Below the pieces are notes generated by a model that was given only the letters and a program-made list of their open reading frames with translations, had not been told where the DNA came from and did not search any database. A stretch of DNA of 64,000 bases, from NCBI RefSeq assembly GCF_007859935.1, contig NZ_SJPO01000002.1, forward strand, positions 1 to 64,000. The letters run 5' to 3'. Source of the DNA: Posidoniimonas polymericola (GTDB lineage Bacteria > Planctomycetota > Planctomycetia > Pirellulales > Lacipirellulaceae). Position numbers and translations under genes: made by a program. Below, piece by piece: positions 50,378 to 58,300 of the stretch (its first letter is position 1; the number at the start of each line of letters is the position of its first letter).

Positions 50378-51110
50378 CGGGCTCTCCAATTCTCGTCTTG
50401 CTGTTTGTTCGCTCGGCTCTGAACGCTTTGTGGGCGTCAAAGTCCAGAGCCGTCTATCGCCCCTCACGTGCGCACCCGCTTATTCGCGAGCAATCCCTGC
50501 TCCGGCGGCTAGCGCCAGCCGGTCGCACGTGTCTGGGTCGGGGCTGTTACACAATGTTGAAGCCGCTTCAGGTGGGGACAGGTCCTTCTGATCCACAACC
50601 TCTCTCTATCACGATTCGGCAGGCGCCAGCACGGAGGATTGGGAAAAACCGTCGCGGAAGGAAGACTCGACGCAGTCAGCGCCGGGCAATCCCTCCAAGA
50701 CGCCCAACCCCACCCTGCTGTGGGTCGCGCCGTGGCGGCGCAGCTCCAGCCGAGTCGGGAAACAAATGAAGGAACCTTACAGACACTCCACTGTGGCGCG
50801 GGGTGCGCACTAGCAGCGGTAGCGTTACCGGTGGGACGGTTTGGCAGGCTCCCCCCTGCGAGCGGCTCTTTCGGGACGCCCCGCGTCTTCGACGCAAGGT
50901 GTCTGTCCGGAGCCACCCGTCCGATACCTAGTTTCGTTATTCCGGGGGGGCCCACTTGAGAAAGTTTCTCGAGTGGGGGGGAGTCGACCGGTTGTTCCGA
51001 TCGCCACGGTTGCGCGTGACGCGAGCGTGAGTCTTTCAGCAGTAATTCTACGGATTGAGCGGGCCCAGCCGGCGCCCACGCCGCGACGCGGGCCCGCCTG
51101 CCAGGGGCGG
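50378..51110. other. 733-bp gene-free region with a strong hairpin
   Basis: No convincing gene is seen on either strand; open frames here read as Arg/Pro/Ser-rich shadow sequence. A near-perfect hairpin CCCACTTGAGAAA / TTTCTCGAGTGGG (50951-50963 and 50965-50977) has a one-base loop at its centre. I looked for tmRNA, RNase P RNA, 4.5S RNA and tRNA signatures by eye and found none. It could contain a long 5' leader for the HTH-receiver gene or an unannotated RNA. Confidence 0.4.
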
Positions 51111-52376
51111 CTACGGAAGGTCGCCGCGCGGGGCCGCGACCGGCCCGGGGTCGCGCGAGCCCTCGGCCGCGACGTCCGGGATATTCGTGAAGGCAATCCG
51201 CAGCGGCGCCGCGTTGCGGATCTCGTGCATGCCCGCGAAGTACAGCGCGGTCGGCCCGAGCTCGGCGTTCACGGCGTCCATCACCCGCGAGGCCCGCACC
51301 GCCTGCTGGTGGTCGGCGAACAGCGGCATCGAAACCCCCTGCTCAGCGGTCAGGCCGTGCAGCGTGATCGAGGCCTTCAGCGGCTGCATGTCCCGCGGGC
51401 GGGAGGCCCACACGGTCTCGAACGCCCTGAGCAGTGTCGGCGTGTCCTGCACGCGGCCCAGCTTGACCCCGCCGCGCCAGTCAGGGCCGTCGCCGGTCTG
51501 GCTGACCCCAACGTCGATCCGCCCGGCCGTGTACCCAAGCCGACGCAGCCGCGCCGCCGCCTTGTGCAGCAGCCGGATCATCACCGCCCGCGCGCCGTCG
51601 TCGGTCCGCAGCTCCGGCGGCAGCACGTGCGAGTGCCCGACACTGCCCCGGCTCGTGGGCCGGTCGGCGACATCCTCGCCCCGCAGCCACTGGGCCCACT
51701 GATCGCCTACCTTGCTGCGCCAGATGAGCCGCATGGTTTCCGGCGGCGTCGCGCAGAGCTGCCGCACCGTCTGCACCCCGTACCGCTCGAGCCGCCGCCG
51801 CATCTGGCGGCCGATGCCCGGCAGGTCGCCCAGGTCCAGCGGGTGCAGGATGTGCGGCAGGTCGTCCAGGCCGAGGTGCGTCAGGCCGTCCGGCTTGCGC
51901 ATCCCGGCCGCCACCTTGGCCAGAAAACGGTTCGGCGCCAAGCCGACCGAGCACCGCAGGCAGGGGCCCACCCGCGTGGCCACGGCCTCCTTCACCCGGT
52001 GGGCCACCTCGAGCGCCGCCTCCCGCTCACGGTGATGCAGCGAGAGCCGGCAGGCAAACTCGTCGATCGACCACGCGCGTTCGATCGGCAGCACGGTTTC
52101 AATGGCCGCGACAATCTGGTGGTGCAGCTGCACGTACTGCTCGTGCCGGCCCTCGACCAGCCGCAGGGCAGGGCAGAGCTGCTTGGCCAGCCCGACGTTG
52201 GTGCCGGTGCGGATGCCGTACTGCCGCGCCTCGTAGCTGACGGCAATGCAGCAGGTGCGGTCGGTCATCGTCGGGACCACGGCCACCGGCCTGCCGCGCA
52301 GCTCCGGCTGCAGGTGCTGCTCCGCCGAAGCGAAGAACGCGTTCATGTCGAGGTAGAGCCAGCGCGTGGTTGCCAT
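51111..52376 (-). CDS. Y-family DNA polymerase (DinB/Pol IV-like)
   Basis: 421 residues from ATG 52376 (MATTRWLYLDMNAFFASAEQ); 20 upstream codons fall in a repeat region. Polymerase features: LYLDMNAFFASAEQ (first metal-binding Asp), SYEARQYGIRTG, the catalytic-site SIDE (in AWSIDEFACRL), SVGLAPNRFLAKVAAGMRKPDG, and a helix-hairpin-helix LGDLPGIGRQMRRRLERYGV (about 220-240), followed by a little-finger domain. It should perform error-prone translesion synthesis. The C-terminal part differs from E. coli DinB and no beta-clamp motif was identified by eye. No linked imuA or dnaE2 gene is present. Confidence 0.88.
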   Translation of the reverse strand: MATTRWLYLDMNAFFASAEQHLQPELRGRPVAVVPTMTDRTCCIAVSYEARQYGIRTGTNVGLAKQLCPALRLVEGRHEQYVQLHHQIVAAIETVLPIERAWSIDEFACRLSLHHREREAALEVAHRVKEAVATRVGPCLRCSVGLAPNRFLAKVAAGMRKPDGLTHLGLDDLPHILHPLDLGDLPGIGRQMRRRLERYGVQTVRQLCATPPETMRLIWRSKVGDQWAQWLRGEDVADRPTSRGSVGHSHVLPPELRTDDGARAVMIRLLHKAAARLRRLGYTAGRIDVGVSQTGDGPDWRGGVKLGRVQDTPTLLRAFETVWASRPRDMQPLKASITLHGLTAEQGVSMPLFADHQQAVRASRVMDAVNAELGPTALYFAGMHEIRNAAPLRIAFTNIPDVAAEGSRDPGPVAAPRGDLP

Positions 52377-52430
52377 CCAGGCTCCTTTAGATGACGTCCG
52401 GTTCGTTAAGTCCGAAAAAACGATTGGAGG

Positions 52431-52529
52431 GGACAAAACCCCAGGCGCATCTCCGCCCTGTTTCCGCTAAGTGCTTTGCTGCCAACTCATTGCCGCAACG
52501 TCCTGCGAATACGGGGCGGGGTTTTGTCC
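52431..52529. repeat. GGACAAAACCCC inverted-repeat element, copy 2
   Basis: GGACAAAACCCC at 52431-52442 and its reverse complement at 52518-52529 give 99 bp in all, matching the 100-bp spacing of copy 1 (6366-6465). The flanking GATTGGAGG here also matches the region after the inner repeat of copy 1 in reverse (CCTCCGATC, 6468-6474). It lies just upstream of the polymerase start. Confidence 0.6.
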
Positions 52530-52714
52530 CGGGCGTTTTCCGGCGGGGCCTCCACCCGCCCGCCAGCGCCACCGCGGCCCGCGCGCACCGGTAGCGCAGG
52601 CCGGGGGTGGGTGTGAACGAATGAACACTACCCGATTAGATCGTGCCGACGGGCCGTTTGCCACCACAATCTTGGAGCAAAAGCAAGAAATCAGCGGGCC
52701 AGGGCCTGCCCTCC

Positions 52715-52815
52715 ATAGCCGACGGATTACATCCGTCGGAAGAACCCGGTGTTGAGCAAGCCCAAACGGCAGACCCTTAGACAGTGGCCTCCGATGGATG
52801 CAATCCATCGGCTAC
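52715..52815. repeat. Two REP hairpins
   Basis: 52715-52739 on the + strand (ATAG head, stem CCGACGGAT/ATCCGTCGG) and 52791-52815 on the - strand (GTAG head, stem CCGATGGAT/ATCCATCGG). The two are in opposite orientation, 51 bp apart, in a BIME-like arrangement. Confidence 0.75.
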
Positions 52816-52828
52816 TGAGACGCAACGC

Positions 52829-52930
52829 GGGCGCCGGGGGCGCTCCCGCAGGGAAGCCCCCGACGACGTACCGCCCGCGGCTGGCGGACCGTCGGGGGCT
52901 TCCGCTACCGCGGAGCGCCCCCGGCACCCC
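52829..52930. repeat. 100-bp nested hairpin element, copy 2
   Basis: GGGCGCCGGGGGCGCTCCCG at the start and CGGAGCGCCCCCGGCACCCC at the end form outer arms; GGAAGCCCCCGACG and CGTCGGGGGCTTCC-like arms form an inner hairpin. It aligns closely with copy 1 at 37143. Confidence 0.75.
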
Positions 52931-53082
52931 CCCCTGTGTAGCCAGCCGTGCTAAATGACTACGCAAGTCAGCGGATCGGCATGCCCTACAAGGCACGAAC
53001 CTTCTGCATGCTCGCTCGGCGTTGAGCGCGTAGCCCCGACAGTCGCACGCGAACCGCTCGCCCGCTAACGAGCATCCATCGT

Positions 53083-53519
53083 GCGATAGTCGGTGTCGCT
53101 TGCGATTACAGGCGATCGACGCCCAAGCGAACTCCGGTCCGGCAACGCCTCTTGGGCTACGCCCGCCGACAATCGTTCGAACGAGCACGCACGCTGCCAA
53201 GCCGCCCTGCGAACGACTGTCGCCGCTACCCGTGTGGGCGTATGAGTTTTACGTCGACGAACCCCGTAGAACGCTGGGAGGGCCTCGAATCTAGATTCAC
53301 CTCGTAGCCCCCGGCTCCGCCGGATGATCTTCCGAGTCTAGCTCGACAGCGACGCGGACCGCGCTGCCGAGGCAAACCGATCCCCCCGCAGAGCGGGGGG
53401 CTACGAGCCGAACAGCCGGCGGCGTGGGAAGCGGAGCCGCGTGTGGCAGCGACTTTCGCCCGCGATAGATTCGGCCTGCTGGGCGAAATCAATCGGGCGA
53501 TAGTCGGGGTCGCTTGCGA
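53083..53519 (+). repeat. Dispersed direct repeat GCGATAGTCGGxGTCGCTTGCGA
   Basis: Copies at 53083-53105 and 53497-53519 differ at one base and have related flanks (ATCCATCG/ATCAATCG before, GGCGATCG/GGCGAGCG after). The stretch between them holds no gene that I can support; it contains the REP hairpins listed separately. Confidence 0.55.
53304..53404. repeat. Two REP-like hairpins
   Basis: 53304-53325 (+, GTAG head, stem CCCCCGGC/GCCGGAT, imperfect) and 53382-53404 (-, GTAG head, 8-bp stem CCCCCCGC/GCGGGGGG with AGA loop). Confidence 0.65.
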
Positions 53520-53654
53520 CAAGAGGCGAGCGAGTCGCAGCGGACCTCGGCGTCGCAACGGTGTGCAGGAGTATCAGGCCGGTGCGTCAAAGAACTGGCT
53601 CAAAGTCGCCGAGGTTGGGCACACCGCAGTTAGTTGACGGGCTGTCGACGATCC

Positions 53655-53743
53655 GCCTAACGCCTGCCGTCAGCGGGTACGGCCGATTGATTTTCCATTT
53701 CAAAACGCCTGATGCCGTACTCCGCTGCACGGCATTGTTACCC
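53655..53743 (-). other. attC site of cassette 3
   Basis: On the - strand, GGGTAAC (53743-53737) overlaps the stop codon of the cassette gene and GTTAGGC (53661-53655) ends the site (89 bp). Between them imperfect arms GCCGTGCAGCGG / CCGCTGACGGC and AGTACGGC / GCCGTACC pair, as in attC stems. The 5' heptamer GGGTAAC is the complement of the GTTACCC that begins this cassette at 54244. Confidence 0.8.
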
Positions 53744-54217
53744 GCTCTTTGTTTGTGACAGGGATATTGAGCGTGTCTGTTCGTTCACTTCGGACACAGT
53801 AACCGGAACCACGGCACCGAGGTTTATTTCCGAATGCTCACCACACAGCATAGCATACGAACCGGGGATGAGCCGCACCAGCAATGCCGGTTTGTCGCCG
53901 CAACGGTCGGACGATTCGACGTGGCGAATAGCGGTTGCATCAAAGCGTGAGCCAATGGTGATTTGATTGGATGCCCAGGGGTCGTCGAACATTTCGCAAT
54001 GCGTCAACGCAATCTTGCCGGATTGATTATCGACGAATCGAACGGCAGCTTCAATTTTGTCACCGGGGTCGGCGAACTGTTCGCACGAATTAAAGCAGGG
54101 AATCCACGAAATGTATGGAATCAGGAGCAGTCCAGGCTTCGCTTCCTCGGTGACGCAGTGGATGCCGTAAACCGTGACCTCTGTTGCAATGGCCGTGATG
54201 ATGTCACCGGGTTTCAC
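53738..54217 (-). CDS. Cassette gene 3: small protein with two S1-like repeats
   Basis: 159 residues from a GTG at 54217, 20 bp after the cassette boundary. Two S1/OB-fold-like units can be read: residues 2-77 (KPGDIITAIATEVTVYGIHC, then GLLLIPYIS, then DPGDKIEAAVRFVDNQSGKIAL) and residues 84-157 (IGSRFDATAIRHV, then LGAVVPVTVSEVNEQTRSISL). The pattern GDxxxAxATEVTxYG matches the first strands of S1 domains, which bind RNA. The TAA stop lies inside the attC heptamer GGGTAAC. Codon use is less GC-rich than in neighbours. Exact function unknown. Confidence 0.65.
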   Translation of the reverse strand: MKPGDIITAIATEVTVYGIHCVTEEAKPGLLLIPYISWIPCFNSCEQFADPGDKIEAAVRFVDNQSGKIALTHCEMFDDPWASNQITIGSRFDATAIRHVESSDRCGDKPALLVRLIPGSYAMLCGEHSEINLGAVVPVTVSEVNEQTRSISLSQTKSG

Positions 54218-54237
54218 GATCGCGAGCCAATCCTGTC

Positions 54238-54346
54238 GGGTAACCGTCTCCCCGCTCAGTTGCGAGCCGCCCGCGGGGGAGACCGACGGCTCGATGGGAT
54301 CATTCAGTCGCGGGCGTCGCTCGTCAATTGCAGCGGTTGGTTAGCC
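54238..54346 (-). other. attC site of cassette 2
   Basis: 109 bp. On the - strand it runs from GGCTAAC (54346-54340), which contains the TAA stop of the cassette gene, to GTTACCC (54244-54238). Arms CAATTGACGAGCGACGCCCG (about 54322-54303) and CGCGGGCGGCTCGCAACTGA (about 54284-54265) are complementary apart from a bulged A and a three-base difference, typical of the asymmetry of attC. Confidence 0.85.
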
Positions 54347-54622
54347 CGCACCCGCCTCTGAGCGATAGTAAGCGGCGCGATCAGTGAGCTCCATCTTATC
54401 AGCGGCATCGGCTAGAGCTAGCCAAAAAGCATCGTTGACCTGATGCTCTTCGGCGTAGTGTTCCAGCATGTCGCAAGCCAGTTCGAGCTCATTATGATCG
54501 AGGTAAGTCCGGTACTCAACAACTGAATTGTGGTTCGCCGCGGACGAGGGGAGTAGTTGTTCCGCTCGTCTCAAATCACCCTCGATTTGAGCCCATAGCT
54601 TTCGGAGCGATGGAGTTGCCAT
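54341..54622 (-). CDS. Cassette gene 2: small hypothetical protein
   Basis: 93 residues. ATG 54622 lies four bases after the cassette boundary heptamer, and the stop TAA is inside the attC of the same cassette, so the gene fills its cassette. The protein is acidic and helical: MATPSLRKLWAQIEGDLRRA, HNELELACDMLEHYAEEH, FWLALADAADKMELTDRAAY. It has no signal peptide or membrane segment. I do not recognise the family. Similar small helical proteins are frequent among integron cassettes and in polymorphic-toxin immunity clusters. Confidence 0.75.
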   Translation of the reverse strand: MATPSLRKLWAQIEGDLRRAEQLLPSSAANHNSVVEYRTYLDHNELELACDMLEHYAEEHQVNDAFWLALADAADKMELTDRAAYYRSEAGAG

Positions 54623-54626
54623 GTCG

Positions 54627-54735
54627 GGCTAACGTAAAAGGCTCAGTTGCCGGCCGCCCGCGGAGAGCAGGCTCCAAACCGACCCCACCATTCTACTCGC
54701 GGGCGTCGCCGGTCAACTGCAGCCGGTGGTTAGGC
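54627..54735 (-). other. attC site of cassette 1
   Basis: 109 bp. On the - strand it runs from GCCTAAC (54735-54729), four bases after the TAG of the DUF7660-like gene, to GTTAGCC (54633-54627). Arms CAGTTGACCGGCGACGCCCG (about 54719-54700) and CGCGGGCGGCCGGCAACTGA (about 54662-54643) pair with a bulged A and a short internal mismatch. The palindromic core closely resembles that of attC of cassette 2. Confidence 0.85.
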
Positions 54736-54739
54736 CTGC

Positions 54740-55021
54740 CTATTCGATGATTTTGCCGCACCAGAGGAACTCTGCGAACATACGCCAATTCGGCTCTGCA
54801 TCGGGTTTGTGAAGCGGCTTGTCAGTGAAGTAGTCTAAACACGCCCAAAGATAGGACGCGATGTCTGCGTTCTTCCAGTTGTGAGCGCCGTCCAAGACGT
54901 ATGTATCCGGGTTCTCCTTTTCGATACGCGCGGCGTCTTCACGTTCTTCGGCCAGTGCGTTGACGAACGCAATGAAGGAATCGCGGTCGTTCACTTGATC
55001 GATTAGGTCTTCGGGCTTCAC
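54740..55021 (-). CDS. Cassette gene 1: DUF7660-like protein
   Basis: 93 residues from a GTG at 55021, six bases inside the cassette boundary; the frame is open upstream to 55099 but that would cross the recombination site. Residues match the pattern of the small DUF7660-type family: VNDRDSFIAFVNALAEERED, then HNWKNADIASYLWACLDYF (the W-x-N motif), then EPNWRMFAEFLWCGKIIE. The family is of unknown function and is often seen near toxin-immunity genes and in integrons (from memory, unsearched). Cytosolic, acidic. The TAG stop is four bases from attC. Confidence 0.75.
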   Translation of the reverse strand: MKPEDLIDQVNDRDSFIAFVNALAEEREDAARIEKENPDTYVLDGAHNWKNADIASYLWACLDYFTDKPLHKPDAEPNWRMFAEFLWCGKIIE

Positions 55022-55027
55022 TTGTTG

Positions 55028-55064
55028 GCCTAACAATAAATGGACAGAAGCGATTCTGCCTAAC
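55028..55064 (-). other. Two GTTAGGC recombination core sites at the upstream end of the array
   Basis: On the - strand GTTAGGC occurs at 55064-55058 and again at 55034-55028, 30 bp apart. The second is the 5' boundary of cassette 1. The first may be the end of a decayed attC or part of an attachment site; no matching RYYYAAC partner was found up to 55350. The rest of the stretch to smc (55065-55357) shows nothing I can support. Confidence 0.5.
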
Positions 55065-55357
55065 CCATTAAGCAGTCGGCTCCATTGTCGGCGTAACACC
55101 AGCCGCCTGCAAGGTTTGCGAACTCGACTGGGAGAGAATCGGCGGGGTATACAGAATTGAACGCGTTGGCAGCAAAAGGAGCCTTCGATATGCGCTGAGC
55201 AGCTTCCTCCAGCTACCGTCGAAGGGGCTTTCCTGCCGCGTTTTCACACCCAACTGACTCGCTGAGGTTGTCATAACCGCGATCAGATTTGTGACCCCCG
55301 GCCCTGCACAGGCTTCATCGTCCTGCGAGAGACTCGACCTCCGCAGATCTACGCCAC

Positions 55358-58300
55358 CTAAGCCGCCTTGCGCTCCCCGCCCATCGCCTGCTGCGGGCGG
55401 ATGTTGCCCTCTTCGTCGACCTCCTCGAAGCGGACGGCGACCTGCTTCGACACGCCCGACTCCTGCATCGTGATGCCGTACATCGTGCTGGCGTCGGTCA
55501 TCGTCTTCTTGGAGTGCGTGATGACAATGAACTGCGTCGACGAGAGGAATTCCGAGAGCACCCCGGTGAAGCGGCCGATGTTGGCCTCGTCGAGCGCGGC
55601 GTCGACCTCGTCGAGCACGCAGAACGGGCTCGGCTTGGTGCGGAACAGCGAGAGCAGCAGCGCCACACAGGTCATCGTCTTCTCGCCGCCCGACAGCAGC
55701 GAGATGCTGCTCAGCTCCTTGCCGGGCGGTTGGGCCGCGATCTCGACGCCGGCGTCCAGCGGGTCGGCGCCCTCGCCGTCGACCAGCACGATGTCGGCCT
55801 CGCCGCCGCCGAACAATTGGCGGAACAGCTCGCGGAACTCACCCCGCACGGCCTCGACCGTAGCCAGGAACATTTTGCGGGTCTCGACGTTGATCCGCTG
55901 CGTGAGCCGCTCGAGCGAGTTCTTCGCCTCGGAGAGGTCCGTGTACTGGGCCGACAGCTCGTTGAAGCGGGCCTCGAGGTCGTCGAGCTCCTCGATCGAC
56001 TCGAGGTTGATCGCGCCGACCTCGCGTACGTCGTCGCGGAGCGCGGCGATCTCGCGCTCCACCGCGTCGCGGTCCGCGAGCTCTTCGAGGTCGGCCTCGT
56101 CCAGCTCGACCGCCGAGAGGTCGATGCCGTAGTCGTCACGCATGCGGCCGGCCAGCGTGTTCTGCTCGTGGCGGACCTCGGCCAGCTCGATCTCGTGCCG
56201 TTGACGCTCGGCCTGGAACTGGTCGAGCTGCTCGCGCCGCTGCCGCACGGCGTTGTCGATCAGCCGCCGCCGGTGGTTCACGTCCGCCGACTCGGCGTGC
56301 ACGCGGTTGCGGGTGACGGTTAGCGTCTCGGCCCGCAGCGTCAGCAGGTTGAGCGACGACATTGCGTCGAGCACACGCAGCTCGCGCTCGGCCAGCCGCG
56401 CCCGGCACTCGCGGACGTCGTCGGTCGCCTCGGTGCGGGCGCGGCCGCGGTCGATCTGGCTGCCGGAGGTCTGCTGGTGCTGCGACTGCAGGATCTCGAC
56501 CCGCTGTTCGGCCCGCGCAAGTTCCACGCGGCGTTCGACCAGCTGCTGCTCGAGCGTCGCGCGAGCCTTGCCCGCCTCGGCCTCACTCGCCTTGAGCGAC
56601 GCCTCACGCCCGGTGAGTTCCGTTGTCGCCGCGGAGATCTGGTCGGCTTTTTGCCGCAGGTCGGCGAGTCGGCTCTTGGTTGCTTCCTGGGTTTGGCCGA
56701 GGGCCGCGGCGGCCGCCTGCCGTTTGTGCTGCTTCTCGGCCAGCGACTCGACGCGTTCGGAGAAGCGGCGGGCCGCGTGGCGGGCCTCGGCGTTGGCGTC
56801 GGCCGCCTGGTTGCGGAGCTCGAGGGCGGTCCGCTCGGCGGCCTGGCTCTCGACGATCGCCTGCTCGAGTTCCTCCGACGCGAGGTGGGCCGCGGCCACC
56901 GCGGCCTCAACCTCGGAGAGCTCCGCGCGGAGCTCCTCGCCCCGTGTCTTGCGGGTCAGCAGGCCCCGGCCGCCGCTGCCGAGTTCGTCGCGGGGGCCGA
57001 CGCACATCGCGCCGTCGGCGGTGATCGACTCGCCCGAGTAGGTGACGAAGCTCAGGCCGCGGCCCGGCCCGGCCGCGAGCCGCTCGGCGGTGGCCAGGTT
57101 GTCGACAAACCACACCCGGCCGAGCAGCCGACGGACCAGCGGCGCGTGGGCCGGTTCGCACTCGACAAACTGGTCGGCGCGACCCATCACGCCGGGCTCG
57201 CCGGAGAGGTCGATGCGGTCGACGACGCTGGCGGTCGGCAGCGAGTCGAGCCGCTCGAGCGAGGTCCGGCGGTTCAGCGCGCCGGCGCCGCTGGCGAGCT
57301 CGGCGAGGAGTTCGGCGCCGGAGTCGACCACCAGGTGGTGGGCCCGCTCGCCGAGGGCGGCCTCGACCATCGGAGCGGAGTCGTAGTCGACGTGCAGCAG
57401 GTCGGCGACAATCCCGGCGACGCTCCACCGCGGCGCGGCGTCGCCCGCCTGGGGGGCGACGCTCGAGCGGAGCGTCTGGAGGTCGGTCTCGAGCTGCTCG
57501 ATGGTTTGGATCTGGTGCCGCAGGCTCACGGCGTGGGCCTCGCCGGCGGCCGCGGCGCGCTGCTGTTCGACGAGGCGGCGCCGCAGGTCGTCGGTGGCCG
57601 CCTGCTGCTCGGCGTGGGCGGCGTCGTGGGCCGCCTGGTCGGTCTGGGTGTCGGCGGCCTGCTGGTCGGCCTGCTGCTTTTCGGAAGTGGTCGTAGTGAG
57701 CTGCTCGGAGAGTCGCTGCAGCTCGGTCGTGGCCTGCTCGAGTTCGCGCTCCGTGGCGTCGAGCTCGTCCTGGCTCTTCTGGAGGTCGGCGGCGACTTCG
57801 CCTGCCTCCGACTGCTTGGCCTGAAGCTCCTGCTGCACCGCCGTCAGCGAGGCCCGCCGTTCGTCCCAATGGGCGCCAGCCTCGGCCGCGTTCGATTCGA
57901 GCTGCGTCAGGTCCGCGGAGAGCTTGGCGAGCGACTGACGCGCCGCGGCGAGCTGCTGGGTGAGGTCGACTGAGGCGGGTTCGCTGCTCTGGGCCGACTC
58001 GGCGAGGATGCCGGTCAGGCGGTTGCGTTTGTGCGTCAGCTCCCCGAGCAGCTCGGCGACGCGGCTCGACTCGGCCGAGATCGTCGCGCGGGCGGCGCCC
58101 ATCCGCTCGCGCGCGTCGGCGAGCTGGCGGTCGGCGTCGGACGCGGCCTGGGTGGCTTGTTGGCCTTGGGCCTCGAGCCGCTGCAGCTCGGCGCCTGCCT
58201 CCTCGAGGGTCTCGGCGCCCTGCTCGGACTCCTCGCGGAGGCTCGTGATCTCACGCTGCAGTCGTTCCTCGCGGCTGGCCAGCGAGCGCCAGTCGGTCAT

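Larger units (their letters stand above)
53655..55064 (-). mobile_element. Integron cassette array without integrase (CALIN)
   Basis: Three genes on the - strand, each followed directly by an attC-type site (54735-54627, 54346-54238, 53743-53655). The heptamers show cassette-specific complementarity: cassette 1 begins GTTAGGC (55034-55028) and its attC begins GCCTAAC; cassette 2 begins GTTAGCC and its attC begins GGCTAAC; cassette 3 begins GTTACCC and its attC begins GGGTAAC. This is expected only if each unit was inserted by integron recombination. A further GTTAGGC lies at 55064-55058. No tyrosine recombinase IntI is in the window. GC is clearly lower than in the flanks. Confidence 0.85.

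Noticed and set aside
50509..50955. 148-codon frame in the 733-bp gap
   Set aside because: Composition is that of GC-rich noncoding sequence; no start context, no motif, overlaps the palindromic region.
50378..51110. tmRNA, RNase P RNA or 4.5S RNA candidate
   Set aside because: None of the conserved signatures (for example the RNase P GAGGAAAGTCC segment or the SRP GGAAGCAGCC loop) are visible on either strand.
55068..55274. 68-codon frame between smc and the cassette array
   Set aside because: No family, no ribosome-binding site and no attC partner; the neighbouring GTTAGGC is not preceded by RYYYAAC. It may be a decayed cassette but I cannot support it.
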